Source: Campylorhamphus procurvoides (taxonomy: Eukaryota > Chordata > Aves > Passeriformes > Dendrocolaptidae). Taken from it: a stretch of DNA of 64,000 nt. Positions 62,552 through 64,000 of the stretch are shown here, in pieces. Where the stretch lies: contig WBMV01007388.1 of the NCBI GenBank assembly GCA_013396655.1, positions 954,461 through 1,018,460 of the forward strand. Direction: 5' to 3'. How positions within the stretch are numbered: the first letter of the stretch is position 1; each line of letters opens with the position of its first letter. Under the pieces are notes generated by a model. The model did not search any database, was not told the DNA's origin, and saw nothing but the letters and a program-made list of their open reading frames with translations. A program made the position numbers and the translations under genes.

Positions 62552-62782
62552 TTATTGGTGATGCACAGCTATCTGTACTCTTGCTTCTCTTTTTAGCTCT
62601 TGTAAAGACTTTAAAGCTTGGCTGATTTCATCTGCTTGTCCAAAGTCACAACAGTTCCCCATGGGCGCAGTACAATTTCCTTCATGTGATATCATGTTAT
62701 GTGTCTCCATGATGTGTTCCTCAGTTACAGCCAACACATACAGCCTCACACCTGCTGTGTGCCTTATCTGCCCTGGAATCAT
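62552..62782 (-). pseudogene. Possible VWA-like exon or pseudogene fragment (weak)
   Basis: A 76-codon minus-strand open frame. Residues 10-19, AGVRLYVLAV, resemble the GVxLYVxGV strand of von Willebrand factor A domains, and the later ISQALKSLQEL could correspond to the final helix. The upstream VWA part with the metal-binding DxSxS motif is not visible, and the frame is closed upstream by a stop. An AG acceptor candidate (CTGCAG, about 62788) lies just before it, but no good donor was found. It could well be chance. Confidence 0.15.
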
Positions 62783-64000
62783 ATATCTGCAGTACTAAAC
62801 AATTACATTCTCTGTAGACAAAGGAGATGATATATACTAAGCTGCAGAACGTGCTCTCTGAATTTATGAGTTTTTTTATTAAGATGTCACACCTAATGAA
62901 ATCTTGGTGGCTGGGCTTTAGTAGCAAGGTGAGACATGATCAGCAGTCAGACTTAGAAAAGTTTGAGTCATTTGTTTAAGGACAGTCAAAATGAGGTTCT
63001 TGCTTTTCTCTAGTCTGACAATTCCTTAGATGTGCTAACTTAATTCCCATCACCGTAAATATAAACCTTAGCTTGTTTTTTATTGTGAGGCTCATGTCTA
63101 CCTAGCTCTGGCCCCCTTGTCACCCAGTTCTGAGATCCATGTGAATACACCTCTGGTTTCTTCTTTCCTGTGAACTCAGGAGGAGTCCCAGTATTAACTT
63201 GGAGACAGGACAGCTGATGCTCAGCAGGATCATATTGCAGAGTGGATCTCCAGAACTAGTAGAAAGGAAACAGGAAGGAAACATTCCTGAATTATCCCTG
63301 CATAGATACACCTGGTTAAACATTTTTTTTTTTAAACTGAGGTTTTGTGCAGAATTCTTTTAACGGATAATTAAAAATTTAATTCAGAGCAGACTATTTA
63401 AATTATTTTATTGTCCTTTTTTTCTCCTCTTCTAAACCATTACTTAACATTTTCAAATGTTCTTCTGTTAGCAAAATTATATACTACATTAATCTGCCCT
63501 AAAAATGCTAAAGTTCATTATATTGCAATTATACAGCTTGGGTAATTAAATATTTTTAATTTCATACAATACATTCACGGCAGATGGTTCAGGAAAACAA
63601 GAAATTTTACAGAGGCTTCAGATGACTTTTTTTTATTAACAAACAAACATGCAAAACCATCATGAAAAGGTGCTTTTCTGACACTCCCTGCTGGAAAGTG
63701 GGCAGAAGGTTAGCTTACTGGACAGAAACGAGCAGGCAGCAGACACAGGGCAGGGAGAACTGCTGCTCCTCAGAAGAGCTGTAAGCGTAGCCCTGTGCTT
63801 GCAACCTCCAAAGTAAGGTAGACAGAGCTCTGCCAAATGTAAATAGTAGGGATTTGGGCAATACCAGCCTTTAGAAACACAAGGAATGAGAAGAGAATGC
63901 TACAGGCACAAATTTATACTAAGGGAGTGTTCAGTGCCCCAAACTATGTCTTCACAGAAGCCAGCAGTTTTCATCTGCAGTGAGAATCTTCAAACCCCTA

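Larger units (their letters stand above)
50999..64000. other. Non-coding stretch, no supported gene
   Basis: Thirteen kilobases of AT-rich sequence without recognised repeats other than a (TA)n run at 59113-59131. The longest open frame (129 codons, 53338-53727 plus) is lysine- and asparagine-rich and has no domain. Weak candidates for coding remnants are the open frames near 58487-58702 and 62552-62782, described as findings. A lone N lies at 52899. Confidence 0.5.

Noticed and set aside
1..64000. CRISPR arrays, operons, phage or plasmid features
   Set aside because: No regularly spaced repeats, no dense coding and no bacterial signals; the DNA is vertebrate nuclear.

Overview
The window is AT-rich vertebrate nuclear DNA and almost certainly comes from an oscine songbird. 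No protein-coding gene can be supported. The organism call rests on the repeats. There are CR1 LINE fragments ending in the ATTCTRTGA-type 3' tail, several avian ERVL-type solo LTRs, and a tRNA-Ile-headed SINE with a CR1-like tail (TguSINE1 type) at 17333-17474, a family known from songbirds. Most of the window reads as intergenic desert or a very large intron.

Layout. 1-10494: no gene; a C-rich, CpG-bearing patch abuts a 30-base gap at 6294-6323. 10495-15587: a CR1 cluster. Endonuclease and reverse-transcriptase (RT) pieces lie on the minus strand, head to head with a plus-strand CR1 3' part, and about 2 kb of this is present twice in tandem across a single N at 13227. 15827-16295: ERVL-type solo LTR with a 5-bp target duplication. 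17333-17474: the SINE. About 22100-24750: a degraded LTR and a CR1 3' end in a region where four contigs appear to be joined in the wrong order. 32246 and 50856: two short CR1 3' ends. 35513-36079: minus-strand ERVL LTR. 42030-42520: LTR-like sequence. 43099-43841: another ERVL-like LTR, with a perfect palindromic kappa-B-type site. 47005-47563: probable LTR of another class with a short minisatellite. The rest holds only short simple repeats and unidentified AT-rich sequence.

How the parts relate. Nothing here forms a pathway or operon. The recurring theme is retroelement debris plus assembly artefact. Around 22-24 kb three exact terminal overlaps (153, 121 and 177 bp) show the true contig order, and restoring it puts an LTR core promoter and its polyadenylation signal back into one element. 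The 2-kb tandem copy at 11-15 kb is best explained the same way. The places most worth a second look as biology are the CpG-rich gap edge at 6.1-6.4 kb, the head-to-head CR1, the kappa-B site in the 43-kb LTR, and a weak minus-strand open frame near 62.6 kb that resembles part of a von Willebrand factor A fold.
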